This document shows, one piece after another, positions 1-8,626 of a DNA stretch of 64,000 nt. Source of the DNA: Pedobacter sp. Leaf250 (GTDB taxonomy: Bacteria; Bacteroidota; Bacteroidia; Sphingobacteriales; Sphingobacteriaceae); contig NZ_CAKLBU010000001.1 in NCBI RefSeq assembly GCF_920984735.1, positions 310,001 through 374,000 on the forward strand, given 5' to 3'. The notes below the pieces were generated by a model. It had not been told where the DNA came from. It made no database searches and saw only the letters and a program-made list of their open reading frames with translations. How positions within the stretch are numbered: position 1 is the stretch's first letter; every line of letters begins with the position of its first letter. The position numbers were made by a program, and so were the translations under genes.

Positions 1-2
1 AG

Positions 3-947
3 GAATTAGTGAAATTGCCAGTTAACCCGATGGGAATAAAAATTACGGATCGTGACTATCTGAATAATATTCTAACGGTAAAAGGATGGAGGCGTTACAA
101 GTGGCCATTATATAAGGATAGCATCTCAAAAGGTAAGGTAATAACTAGTGAGGAAATTACTGGGCAAATACGCAAAGGCAAAAAAAAAGTAACGTTACCG
201 ATGCAATTATTTGCAATAGCTAAGAGCAACGTCCATACCATAGAATCAGATAGTAACGGAAGGTTTATGGTTCCATATACGAACCTGATTACCGAAAATA
301 AAAATGAAGTTTGGGTTAGTCTAAATAAAAACGCTTCCGATTATAATTTGATAATTAATGATCCGGCTGAAGAATTGAAAAAAAATATTAGAAAACAACC
401 TTACGAAGCTGAAGTTTTTAAATCATTACTGCCAAGTGATAATCAAGTTTTTGCTGATCCTGGCGGCAATACCCTTAAAGAAGTAACCATTAAAAATATT
501 AAGAGTGATGGAATGCAATTTGCCAAAAATGGCTACATGAATAGTTGTGGTGATTATGTCTGCCCATCGAACATTTTAAATTGTATGAATCATTTTGGAA
601 ATGCGTCGAATAAAATGCCAAGAGAAGGGGCTCAATACCGAAATCAAGGAGGTGGAACTTCTGTTTACCATGGCTGTGAAGAGCGAAAAAAAGATCCGAA
701 TATTACCATCTTAAGTGGAATAAAATTTGGGAAAGAATTTTATAAATTTAATCTAGATAATAAGGAAGAACTCATTAATGTATCAACTATATTTTGGGAT
801 TATCAAAAAACACTAAATCAACAAGGGGAGGCGAACCTTACCTTTACAACGGGCGATTTAACAGGGAGCTTCAAAATAATAGTACAAGGCGTTACCACAA
901 ATGGGCCGGTTTATGGCGAACAATATATTACAATTAAACGCCCATAA
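3..947 (+). CDS. C-terminal part of a large secreted/envelope protein (5' end outside the window)
   Basis: The frame is open to the left edge of the window: codons before the first possible start (GTG at 9) read E-L without a stop, so this is the 3' part of a longer gene. The visible 314 codons lack a signal peptide. The last 60 residues form a beta-rich module with alternating hydrophobics that ends ITIKRP, like the C-termini of large Bacteroidota MG2/carboxypeptidase-regulatory-like or TonB-plug-containing secreted proteins. The middle has four cysteines (NSCGDYVCPSNILNC and HGCEE) that could form disulfides in the periplasm. I do not recognise a catalytic motif, and the family assignment is inference from general character only. 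It converges on the FadL-like gene and is followed by a hairpin at 951-978. Confidence 0.6.
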   Translation, partial: ELVKLPVNPMGIKITDRDYLNNILTVKGWRRYKWPLYKDSISKGKVITSEEITGQIRKGKKKVTLPMQLFAIAKSNVHTIESDSNGRFMVPYTNLITENKNEVWVSLNKNASDYNLIINDPAEELKKNIRKQPYEAEVFKSLLPSDNQVFADPGGNTLKEVTIKNIKSDGMQFAKNGYMNSCGDYVCPSNILNCMNHFGNASNKMPREGAQYRNQGGGTSVYHGCEERKKDPNITILSGIKFGKEFYKFNLDNKEELINVSTIFWDYQKTLNQQGEANLTFTTGDLTGSFKIIVQGVTTNGPVYGEQYITIKRP

Positions 948-950
948 AAA

Positions 951-978
951 AAGGCTCCCGATAAAAATTGGGAGCCTT
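951..978 (-). terminator. Intrinsic terminator, mainly for the leftward operon
   Basis: The arms AAGGCTCCC (951-959) and GGGAGCCTT (970-978) pair perfectly around a 10-nt loop. Read leftward the hairpin is followed by a run of T (the A-run at 945-952 on the plus strand), so it is a good terminator for the gene ending at 1000. Rightward it lacks a T run but may still help end the first gene. Confidence 0.8.
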
Positions 979-999
979 ATTAGGTGTTATTATTTCTTA

Positions 1000-2538
1000 T
1001 TAAAATCTCACTCCAAAAGTTAAGAATACATTATCTGCAGAATTTTTCAAATTAGCAGTAGGTCCTTCACCAGTGAAATTAAAATCTGGATAATCAGATG
1101 AAATGGTATAAGGAGAACTTGTAGAATCAAATGTTGTATGTCTATAAGTAACATCCAAATAATAATTGTCAAATCGATATCCTAAACCACCACTGTAAGC
1201 TTTAGTATTTAGGTCGATGTTTTTATATGGTGATCCTGAATAATTGAATCCACCTCTAACCATAAAATTATCAACCACTTTAAATTCTGCACCAACTCTG
1301 TAATTAAAATTTCCTTTGTAAAGCGATGCGATATCACGATTGGTATTTGTTTCCTCATTAGCAAAATTTGAAGAAAAATGAATACTACTGTAGTCAACAT
1401 ATTCTACATCAGCACTAATTAAACCACTGTTACCAATAATATAAGATGCACCTCCATTTACTCTGTATGGTGTTCTTAAACTATATTCAGAATCATAGGT
1501 TTCTAAGTTATTTGTGTATTCAGGAATTGTGGTTCCGTTTGCTCGTTTAAACTTAGTACTTAGGTTTTCAGAGAATCTATCCGTCATACTATACCAGGTT
1601 GGCGTAATAAAACTTAAGCCTAATCTTAACTCATTGACAGGTTTGTAAATCAAACCAAGTTTAGCATTAATACCATTTCCTTTAGTCTGTTGAAGAGAGT
1701 TATAAGCAAAACTATAGGTTCCACCTGTAAAAACAGGATCCTGACCAGTGAATGATCTATTTGTACCACTTTCTGTATAAACACGATCTGAAGTATAGTT
1801 TACATTTGCTAATCCGATCGAGATACCTAGATACAACTTGTTTCCATAATTACCAGCCATTCCTAAATTAACTTCCGATTGAGAACCTGAACGATTAATA
1901 ATATTTGTTTGGTTATTATTAACGTTTGTAGTTGGGAAATAACCTGAAGGATCGTATTCAATTAAAAAGTTTTTGTAAGCCATACTTTCTAATGAACCTG
2001 GAGCAAGTGCGCTTGAATTATTTGCAGGATCGCCCATACCATAAGTAGTGGCTAAATCTGCAAAATAATCTGCCATCGAACTTGTTGGATTTGCTCCACC
2101 GTAGGTAATGTTGGTATTAAAGTTATTGGTTTTATTATAGCCGATTCCAAAGTTAACACTAACCCAGCCATCGTTTAAATTAGATCCTTTAACTTTATTT
2201 ACTGGAGAATAGAAAACAGCTCCAATTTGATTTAAACCTACCCGGCTTTTTTTATCATCTATACCATTGTTTAAATATGATGATCCAACTTTAAAGTTAT
2301 TAAATTCCGGAGTAAAGTTAAATTCAGATTTTGTGAAAAAACCTAAACCTGCAGGATTTGACGATAAGGAACTGATATCACCACCTAAAGAAGTTTGGGC
2401 ATTACCCAATCCTTTAAATCTTGAAGTTGAACCTTGCTCTGGTTGCGAAAAGCGTAATACATCACTTGTGTATTGGGCATATAAAGAATTGCTGGCAAAA
2501 ACTATTCCTGCCACAATTAATATTGATCTTAGTTTCAT
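1000..2538 (-). CDS. FadL/OMPP1-family outer-membrane beta-barrel protein
   Basis: The 512-residue protein begins with a clean Sec signal peptide (MKLRSILIVAGIVFASNSLYAQ, cut after A-Q) and continues as alternating beta-strand sequence ending in an aromatic (FGVRF), as expected of an outer-membrane barrel. Near the N-terminus, SSLSSNPAGLGFF (residues about 55-68) matches the NPA/G signature of the FadL/TodX/OMPP1 family, which moves hydrophobic compounds such as long-chain fatty acids across the outer membrane. The length fits. The substrate cannot be read from sequence. It lies 26 bp downstream of the Gly/Trp-rich lipoprotein gene on the same strand, so the two are probably cotranscribed and end at the hairpin 951-978. 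Confidence 0.85.
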   Translation of the reverse strand: MKLRSILIVAGIVFASNSLYAQYTSDVLRFSQPEQGSTSRFKGLGNAQTSLGGDISSLSSNPAGLGFFTKSEFNFTPEFNNFKVGSSYLNNGIDDKKSRVGLNQIGAVFYSPVNKVKGSNLNDGWVSVNFGIGYNKTNNFNTNITYGGANPTSSMADYFADLATTYGMGDPANNSSALAPGSLESMAYKNFLIEYDPSGYFPTTNVNNNQTNIINRSGSQSEVNLGMAGNYGNKLYLGISIGLANVNYTSDRVYTESGTNRSFTGQDPVFTGGTYSFAYNSLQQTKGNGINAKLGLIYKPVNELRLGLSFITPTWYSMTDRFSENLSTKFKRANGTTIPEYTNNLETYDSEYSLRTPYRVNGGASYIIGNSGLISADVEYVDYSSIHFSSNFANEETNTNRDIASLYKGNFNYRVGAEFKVVDNFMVRGGFNYSGSPYKNIDLNTKAYSGGLGYRFDNYYLDVTYRHTTFDSTSSPYTISSDYPDFNFTGEGPTANLKNSADNVFLTFGVRF

Positions 2539-2564
2539 TTTATAAATATGTGTGTGTATTACTA

Positions 2565-3557
2565 TTAATTGCCACCTCTACTTGGTCTGCCGCCACCGCC
2601 GCCGCCTCCGCCACCAGTGCTTCCACCACCACCGCCGCCTGATGATTGACTTGGAGGTGGAGAATAACTGCCACGATCGGGTCTGCTAGATGGTTGCATA
2701 GATTGAGTTTGAGGTTGTGGTCTGTAACTATCGTCACGACTTGGTCTTGAGCTTGTACCCGATGGACGGCCATTTACTGCTTGACCATTGCCGTAGGTGT
2801 TACCATTTGACCATCTTTCCGGACGTCCAGCATTATTACCACCTGATGTAGGACGACCAGCATTACCGTTTGAGGGGTAAGTACTAGTACCTCTATTTCC
2901 ATAAGCACCGCGATTATCTCCATCACGGTTAGGTCTTGGTCTGTAATTGTTGTTTGTGTAAACACCGCCGCCGTAATAGCCGCCGCCTACACCCCAGCCA
3001 CCACCGTACCAGCCTCCGCCGCCCCAACCGAAGCGATCGTAATAAGAATATGGACCCCAATTGTTCCAGCCCCAGTTATTCCAACCGAAGCCCATGTTGC
3101 CATAGTAAAATGGATTATTCCAGATGCTGCCGTAGCCAAAACCACCGCCCCAGCCAAAACCGCCGCCCCAGCCACCTAAGCCATAACCATTGTTCCAGCC
3201 CATACCATAACCTAAGAAGTTGGTTGAACCATAGCTATTGCCGTAACTAAAATTTTCATAGTAAGGATCATAGTAGCCACGAAAGCTGCTTCCGTTATAG
3301 AAACGATTGATTCTAGAAGAGTAATCCATATCGTAATACGGGTTACTAGTTCCATAATATTCATCGTAATCATCATTTTGTCCCTGCGCTTGAACTTGAT
3401 TTTGAGGAGGAACGTAAGCTTCAACCTCTCTAGCCTTTGCAACAGTATTATAAACATCGTCATTGGCTTTGGTTTGAGCCAATTTCGTTGTAGAGCATGA
3501 TGCCACCAACCCAGCGGCGGCAATCATTACAATGGGTAAAAATTTAATTGGTTTCAT
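2565..3557 (-). CDS. Gly/Trp/Asn/Tyr-rich lipoprotein of unknown function
   Basis: The N-terminus MKPIKFLPIVMIAAAGLVASCSTTK is a lipoprotein signal with lipobox LVASC (Cys about 21). The 330-residue product then has three parts: a short charged segment (about 30-75), a low-complexity stretch dominated by G, W, N, Y and F (about 75-205), and an Arg/Pro/Ser/Gly-rich tail with two oligoglycine runs just before the C-terminus GGRPSRGGN. No enzyme motif is visible; the composition suggests an extended, surface-exposed or matrix-interacting lipoprotein. It is the first gene of a likely two-gene unit with the FadL-like gene. Function unknown. Confidence 0.75.
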   Translation of the reverse strand: MKPIKFLPIVMIAAAGLVASCSTTKLAQTKANDDVYNTVAKAREVEAYVPPQNQVQAQGQNDDYDEYYGTSNPYYDMDYSSRINRFYNGSSFRGYYDPYYENFSYGNSYGSTNFLGYGMGWNNGYGLGGWGGGFGWGGGFGYGSIWNNPFYYGNMGFGWNNWGWNNWGPYSYYDRFGWGGGGWYGGGWGVGGGYYGGGVYTNNNYRPRPNRDGDNRGAYGNRGTSTYPSNGNAGRPTSGGNNAGRPERWSNGNTYGNGQAVNGRPSGTSSRPSRDDSYRPQPQTQSMQPSSRPDRGSYSPPPSQSSGGGGGGSTGGGGGGGGGRPSRGGN

Positions 3558-3587
3558 TGTGTTTATATTTAGTTGTGTGTGTTCACT

Positions 3588-3621
3588 AATTTACTAAAAA
3601 TGGATCAAATTTACTAAAAAT
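3588..3621 (-). promoter_or_regulatory. Two 14-bp direct repeats with a -7 element before the lipoprotein gene
   Basis: AATTTACTAAAAAT occurs at 3588-3601 and again at 3608-3621, 20 bp apart start to start. Each contains the near-palindrome TTTACTAAA. On the minus strand TAAATTTG (3613-3606) fits the Bacteroidota -7 consensus TAnnTTTG and overlaps the distal copy. I found no -33 TTG at the expected distance. Two copies two helical turns apart at the promoter of the gene starting at 3557 suggest a regulator site. Confidence 0.4.
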
Positions 3622-3756
3622 CAACTATTTACTTAGTCAGATTTATGTATTAATATAAATGCCTTCCTTGTATAATCGTTTTGTAGGCATAAATTTATAA
3701 ATTTGTGATCTGATTTTACATTTTTTAACACACAAATTACGTTCCAAATACATAAT

Positions 3757-5229
3757 ATGAGCAAAGAAATTACAAGCCGAGACGCAGATTATTCTCAATG
3801 GTATAATGATATTGTTATAAAAGCCGATCTAGCTGAACATTCGGCAGTTAGGGGTTGTATGGTTATTAAGCCCAACGGTTATGCTATATGGGAGAAAATG
3901 CAGGCTGTACTAGATAAAATGTTTAAGGATACTGGGCATCAAAATGCCTATTTTCCATTGTTCATACCGAAGTCATTTTTCTCTAAAGAAGCATCACACG
4001 TAGAAGGTTTTGCAACAGAATGTGCAGTTGTTACTCATTATCGTCTAAAAAATGATGGTAATGGCAATATTGTGGTTGATGAAACAGCAAAATTAGAGGA
4101 AGAATTGATCGTTCGTCCTACTTCAGAAACCATCATTTGGAATACTTACAAAGGTTGGATACAATCTTATCGCGATTTGCCAATTTTGATCAATCAATGG
4201 GCTAATGTAGTGCGATGGGAAATGCGGACCCGTTTATTTTTACGTACTGCAGAATTTTTATGGCAAGAAGGGCATACGGCGCATGCAACTGCCGAAGAAG
4301 CGATTGAAGAAACAGAACGTATGCTACATATTTATGCAGATTTTGCTGAAAATTGGTTAGCTGTTCCGGTAGTTAGGGGTAGAAAATCCCCAAATGAAAG
4401 ATTTGCTGGCGCTTTGGATACTTATTGTATCGAAGCATTAATGCAGGATGGAAAAGCATTACAGGCAGGAACATCTCACTTTTTGGGTCAAAATTTCGCA
4501 AAAGCATTTGATGTTAAATTTACTGGTAGAGATGGTAAACTGGATCACGTTTGGGCTTCATCCTGGGGAGTTTCAACACGGTTAATGGGAGCGCTAATCA
4601 TGGCACATAGTGATGATTCAGGTCTGATAATCCCACCTAAATTGGCTCCGATTCAAGTTGTAATTGTTCCCATTTATAAGAGTGATGAAGATTTAGCTAA
4701 AATTTCTGCATATGTAAATGAGTTAACCATGCGATTAAAGGGCATGGGTGTTTCAGTTAAGTATGATGACAGAGATACACAACGTCCTGGTTTCAAATTT
4801 GCGGATTATGAGTTAAAAGGCGTACCAGTGCGGGTTGCCATTGGTGGCCGCGATTTAGAAAATAAAACTGTAGAAATTGCCCGAAGAGATACCAAAGTGA
4901 AGCAAACAGTTCCACAGGAAGGTTTAGATATTTATATTGTTAAATTGCTCGAAGATATTCAAACCAGTATGTTTAACAAGGCACTGGCTTACCGTGATGA
5001 GCACATTACAGAAGCAAATAGCTACGAAGAATTTAAAGTATTACTAGATGATAAAGCTGGTTTCATTTCTGCCCATTGGGATGGAACTCCAGAAACCGAG
5101 CAAAAAATTAAAGAAGAAACAAAAGCAACTATTCGTTGTATTCCTTTAGATAACAAATTAGAAGATGGCGTTTGCATTTATTCAGGTAAACCATCTATCC
5201 AGCGTGTTTTATTCGCAAGAGCATATTAG
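3757..5229 (+). CDS. proS: Prolyl-tRNA synthetase, archaeal/eukaryal-type (short form)
   Basis: A class II aminoacyl-tRNA synthetase that charges tRNA-Pro in the cytoplasm. At 490 residues it is the short form without the editing insertion found in the long bacterial type. Visible signatures are RPTSETIIW (about residues 118-127), the motif 2 region [21 protein letters not shown] (split here: VRWEMR, then [11 protein letters not shown], about 150-172), the motif 3-like segment ending [12 protein letters not shown], an anticodon-binding HGTP domain (about 295-395), and the C-terminal domain ending RVLFARAY, whose final tyrosine is typical of this ProRS type. A TAAATTTG element at 3698-3705 is a possible -7 box for a leader of about 45 nt. 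Two tRNA-Pro genes lie 24 kb downstream. Confidence 0.96.
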   Translation: MSKEITSRDADYSQWYNDIVIKADLAEHSAVRGCMVIKPNGYAIWEKMQAVLDKMFKDTGHQNAYFPLFIPKSFFSKEASHVEGFATECAVVTHYRLKNDGNGNIVVDETAKLEEELIVRPTSETIIWNTYKGWIQSYRDLPILINQWANVVRWEMRTRLFLRTAEFLWQEGHTAHATAEEAIEETERMLHIYADFAENWLAVPVVRGRKSPNERFAGALDTYCIEALMQDGKALQAGTSHFLGQNFAKAFDVKFTGRDGKLDHVWASSWGVSTRLMGALIMAHSDDSGLIIPPKLAPIQVVIVPIYKSDEDLAKISAYVNELTMRLKGMGVSVKYDDRDTQRPGFKFADYELKGVPVRVAIGGRDLENKTVEIARRDTKVKQTVPQEGLDIYIVKLLEDIQTSMFNKALAYRDEHITEANSYEEFKVLLDDKAGFISAHWDGTPETEQKIKEETKATIRCIPLDNKLEDGVCIYSGKPSIQRVLFARAY

Positions 5230-5317
5230 TTGATGGTGGGTTAGTTTTTTAATTGGTTGAAAAGAAAATTCTCAACCTAAGTACTAAAAACCAAAAATTA
5301 AAAAAGATTAAAAAGAG

Positions 5318-6457
5318 ATGAAATTCGGAACAAAAGCTATACATGCAGGTCAAGAGCCTGACCCAACAACTGGTGCAGTAATGACACCAATATACCAGAC
5401 TTCAACCTATTGGCAAAAATCGCCTGGCGATAACAAAGGATATGAATACTCGAGGGGAACTAATCCAACACGTAAAGCATTAGAAGATTGCCTGGCAGCT
5501 TTAGAAAATGCCAGATATGGTTTGGCTTTTTCTAGTGGAATGGGTGCCACTGATGCGGTTTTGAAACTGCTTCAACCGGGTGATGAAGTAATTACCGGTA
5601 ATGATTTATACGGTGGTTCGTATCGCATTTTTACAAAAATATTTACAAAATACGGCATCAAATTTCATTTTTTGGATTTATCAAAACCAGAAAATATTTT
5701 GCCTTACATCAATGATAAAACTAAATTGGTATGGATTGAAACACCAACAAATCCAACCATGCAGATTATTGATATTGAAGGTGTGGCAAAAATTACCAAG
5801 GAGAAAAACCTGATCTTAACAGTTGATAATACTTTTGCTTCGCCTTACTTGCAAAACCCCATTGATTTGGGTGCAGATATTGTAATGCATTCGGTAACCA
5901 AATATATTGGTGGCCATTCTGATGTGGTAATGGGCGCATTGATTACAGATGATGAGCAGTTGTTTAAAAATCTTTGGTTTATATACAATGCATGTGGTGC
6001 AACTCCTGGTCCGCAAGATTCATTTTTAGTTTTGAGAGGAATAAAGACTTTGCATTTAAGAATGAAAGCGCATTGTGAGAATGGGGAGCGTGTTGCCCAT
6101 TATCTGAAATCTCATCCTAAAGTTGATAAAATTTATTGGCCAGGATTTGAAGATCATCCGAATCATGATGTAGCAAAAAAACAAATGCGTGGGTTTGGCG
6201 GGATGATTTCCATCACTTTAAAAGATGCAGATTTGCAGGAAACATTTAGGATTTCTTCCAATTTTAAGGTGTTTACTTTAGCAGAATCTTTGGGTGGCGT
6301 AGAATCTTTAATCAATCATCCGGCAACGATGACCCATGGATCGATACCCAAAGAAGAAAGAGAAAAGGTTGGGGTAACTGATAACCTTTTGCGCTTAAGC
6401 GTAGGCGTAGAGGATATTGATGATCTATTGGAAGATTTGGAAAACGCTTTGAAATAG
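5318..6457 (+). CDS. Trans-sulfuration PLP enzyme (cystathionine gamma-synthase/gamma-lyase family)
   Basis: The 379-residue protein is a fold-type I PLP enzyme of the Cys/Met metabolism family. Visible marks are the N-terminal TKAIHAGQEPDPTTGAV, YEYSRGTNPTR (about 42-52, phosphate-binding region), SSGMGA (about 71-76), ETPTNPTMQ (about 145-153), the internal-aldimine lysine K195 in SVTKYIGGHSD, and the C-terminal LRLSVGVEDIDDLLEDL. Sequence alone does not separate gamma-synthase (methionine synthesis), gamma-lyase (cysteine from cystathionine) and O-acetylhomoserine sulfhydrylase; the length and the KYIGGHSDV segment favour the cystathionine gamma-synthase/lyase branch. It lies 88 bp after proS on the same strand and ends before a strong hairpin. 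Confidence 0.9.
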   Translation: MKFGTKAIHAGQEPDPTTGAVMTPIYQTSTYWQKSPGDNKGYEYSRGTNPTRKALEDCLAALENARYGLAFSSGMGATDAVLKLLQPGDEVITGNDLYGGSYRIFTKIFTKYGIKFHFLDLSKPENILPYINDKTKLVWIETPTNPTMQIIDIEGVAKITKEKNLILTVDNTFASPYLQNPIDLGADIVMHSVTKYIGGHSDVVMGALITDDEQLFKNLWFIYNACGATPGPQDSFLVLRGIKTLHLRMKAHCENGERVAHYLKSHPKVDKIYWPGFEDHPNHDVAKKQMRGFGGMISITLKDADLQETFRISSNFKVFTLAESLGGVESLINHPATMTHGSIPKEEREKVGVTDNLLRLSVGVEDIDDLLEDLENALK

Positions 6458-6489
6458 TCGACTGATATAACTTCTTAAGAATTAATTTT

Positions 6490-6533
6490 GTCATTCAATT
6501 GATAGGGATGCCCCGTCAATTGGATGACTTTTT
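6490..6533 (+). terminator. Intrinsic terminator after the trans-sulfuration gene
   Basis: A 13-bp near-perfect stem pairs GTCATTCAATTGA (6490-6502) with TCAATTGGATGAC (6516-6528), the one mismatch being a G-T type pair. A T run (6529-6533) follows directly. Confidence 0.8.
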
Positions 6534-6545
6534 AGTATATAATTA

Positions 6546-7397
6546 ATGGATTTTTTAGATCTTCAAAACTTCCTTGATAGTAAAGTTGACCAATATAATC
6601 GCTCAGATTTTATTGAAAACGATCCGATATGTATTCCCCATTTATTTTCTAGAAAACAGGATATAGAAATTTCTGGTTTTTTTGCATCTATTCTAGCGTG
6701 GGGTCAACGAAAAACCATCATTAATAAATGTAGGGAATTGTTGAATAGAATGGATAATGCTCCGTATGATTTTGTTTTAAACCATGGAGATAACGATCTG
6801 AAAAACCTGCTTAATTTTAAGCACAGAACATTTAACGATACAGATTTACTTTATTTTATCTCATTTTTTAAATCTCATTATTCCAGATTCTTAAGTTTGG
6901 AGCAAGCTTTTATCCCAAAAAAAACTCACATAATAACAGAATATATGGAAATGACGAATGAAAATCATTCCACATCATTATCATCATCAGTTTGTTTATC
7001 TAGTGAGTTTAGCTTCGGTATTGAAGAGTCATTAAATTATTTCAGGCAGTATTTTTTCTCAGTGGAAGATTTTCCTCACCGTACCAAAAAGCACATATCA
7101 TCACCAGCACAGAAATCAACTTGTAAGCGCTTGAACATGTTTTTGAGATGGATGGTGAGAAATGATAATAAAGGAGTTGATTTTGGTATTTGGGAAACCT
7201 TGAAGCCAAATAATTTGATATGTCCTTGCGATGTCCATGTTGACCGGGTAGGGCGTTTATTAGGGCTTATCAAAAGAAAACAAACAGATTGGTTAACTGC
7301 GGTAGAGCTAACTAGCAACTTGAAAAAATTTGATGCTAACGACCCTGTAAAATATGATTTTGCTTTATTTGGGTTAGGTGTAGAAAAAATTTTATAG
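6546..7397 (+). CDS. TIGR02757/DUF2400 family protein
   Basis: The 283-residue protein has the features of the uncharacterised DUF2400 family common in Bacteroidota: the opening DLQNFLDSKVDQYNRSDFIENDPICIPHLF, followed by SGFFASILAWGQRKTIINK (about 50-68, each quoted stretch being a fragment of a longer conserved block), the central RLNMFLRWMVRNDNKGVDFGIW in two adjacent pieces (about 196-218), LICPCDVHVDRVGR (about 224-237), and the C-terminal DPVKYDFALFGLGV. The mixture of helices and the CDVHVD block resemble a nucleic-acid or nucleotide enzyme, but no function is established to my knowledge. It has its own upstream terminator and no evident partner. Confidence 0.85.
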   Translation: MDFLDLQNFLDSKVDQYNRSDFIENDPICIPHLFSRKQDIEISGFFASILAWGQRKTIINKCRELLNRMDNAPYDFVLNHGDNDLKNLLNFKHRTFNDTDLLYFISFFKSHYSRFLSLEQAFIPKKTHIITEYMEMTNENHSTSLSSSVCLSSEFSFGIEESLNYFRQYFFSVEDFPHRTKKHISSPAQKSTCKRLNMFLRWMVRNDNKGVDFGIWETLKPNNLICPCDVHVDRVGRLLGLIKRKQTDWLTAVELTSNLKKFDANDPVKYDFALFGLGVEKIL

Positions 7398-7514
7398 TGA
7401 TATTTTAAATTGAGAAAAGTCAATAAAAAATTCTTTTTTTCAATCTATCTTCCTATACTTACATCAGTAATTCTAATAAATATTAGAATTTAATCTATCC
7501 CCACTTAATTATAA

Positions 7515-8129
7515 ATGATTGCAGTTAATTTATCTGAAGAAGATAGGTGGAAAAAATATAATAATTTTTCTCCATTAATTTCAATATTTAAAAAATTTCA
7601 TCCACTCAATGATGAAATAGAAGAGCGCATTAACCAGCATACTTTTCCGATAAGCTATAAAAAAAATAAGTATTTGGTTTCTCCTGTTGATCGGAATAAA
7701 TATCTTTTTCTTATTGTAAAAGGTGTGGTAAGAGGTTTTATAAAGGATGGAACATCTGAAATTACTACATGGATTTCTAAAGAGAATGAAATAGTTGGAA
7801 CCATTAGAAATTTGTGGATCGATGGAGATTCTGAAGAATATTTACAAGCGCTGGAAGATGTAGATCTGATTGCTATACCACACGTGCTTTCAGAATACTT
7901 GTATGAAAATTTTGCAGAAGCCAATATTGTAGGCAGAAAGATGATGGAAATTTACTACCGCTCTGCAGAAGAACGTGCTTACTTATGTAGGATTTCATCA
8001 GCCGAAAAAAGGTATAAGCGTTTTTTGCTTTCTTTTCCTGATTTAATTAACCGTGTATCGTTAAAACATATAGCCTCTTTTTTAGCTATCCGCCTGGAAA
8101 CCTTAAGCAGGATTAGAGCTAAAATATAA
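7515..8129 (+). CDS. Crp/Fnr-family transcriptional regulator
   Basis: The 204-residue protein has a cyclic-nucleotide-binding-type beta-roll (about 25-130; phrases YLFLIVKGVVRGF and EIVGTIRNLW) and a C-terminal helix-turn-helix (about 160-204; RVSLKHIASFLAIRLETLSRIR, read as two contiguous halves), the arrangement of Bacteroidota Crp/Fnr relatives. It has no FNR-type cysteines near the N-terminus, so it is unlikely to carry an oxygen-sensing cluster, and the residues that bind cAMP in Crp are not evident. The ligand is unknown. It is monocistronic, ending at the hairpin 8160-8189. The family is confident; the target is unknown. Confidence 0.85.
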   Translation: MIAVNLSEEDRWKKYNNFSPLISIFKKFHPLNDEIEERINQHTFPISYKKNKYLVSPVDRNKYLFLIVKGVVRGFIKDGTSEITTWISKENEIVGTIRNLWIDGDSEEYLQALEDVDLIAIPHVLSEYLYENFAEANIVGRKMMEIYYRSAEERAYLCRISSAEKRYKRFLLSFPDLINRVSLKHIASFLAIRLETLSRIRAKI

Positions 8130-8159
8130 TGAATTAAGACTTTAATCAAAGTCAAATTG

Positions 8160-8196
8160 AAAGCTAAGATCAGTAATGGTCTTAGCTTTTTTTGTT
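8160..8196 (+). terminator. Intrinsic terminator after the Crp/Fnr gene
   Basis: AAAGCTAAGA (8160-8169) pairs with TCTTAGCTTT (8180-8189) around a 10-nt loop. A T-rich run through 8193 and TGTTT follow. Confidence 0.85.
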
Positions 8197-8414
8197 TACA
8201 TGGAGTAAACACGTTTCCCTTTAAATTTTGTATGGTTAATACTACATGTTAATTAAATGTTGTTGATTTTTATCAAGAAAATCAAAATATTTTAATCAAT
8301 ATTTCCAAAGCTATTTTACAATTTTTTCATAATTATCTACTTTGTAGTATTCGTAATACACTTTTTGACAAATTATGCACAAGTTAATCACTTAAAATCT
8401 AGGTAGGGCTTTGG

Positions 8415-8445
8415 TTGCGAGTGTATAATTTTTAATATACTTTTG
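8415..8445 (+). promoter_or_regulatory. Consensus Bacteroidota promoter in a 430-bp gene-free stretch
   Basis: TTG at 8415-8417, a 20-nt spacer, then TACTTTTG at 8438-8445, which fits -33 TTG and -7 TAnnTTTG. It is the only clear signal in the gap between the terminator ending near 8196 and the gene at 8627. Transcription starting around 8452 would give a leader of about 175 nt; I see no recognisable riboswitch in it. The rest of the gap is AT-rich and without a supported gene. Confidence 0.65.
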
Positions 8446-8626
8446 CCGCCCCTGAATGATATATCTTGATGTATTATTTAGAGTTAAAATATTTAGTTAT
8501 CAGATAAATAGCGATTATTTTTTTACTCACAATTTATCAATATTAATAAAAGTTTAACAGGACAAAATACACCCATAATCAGGGTTTAATTGGATTTTTT
8601 CACATAATTATTTCCACCTAAGGAAA

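Noticed and set aside
2936..3250. Cys/Arg/Ser-rich open frames opposite the Gly/Trp-rich lipoprotein gene
   Set aside because: They arise from the low-complexity codons of the real gene on the other strand; no start signal or family resemblance.
5230..5317. SAM riboswitch before the trans-sulfuration gene
   Set aside because: The 88-bp gap is A-rich with only a small GGTTGA/TCAACC stem; it lacks the elements of known SAM-sensing RNAs.
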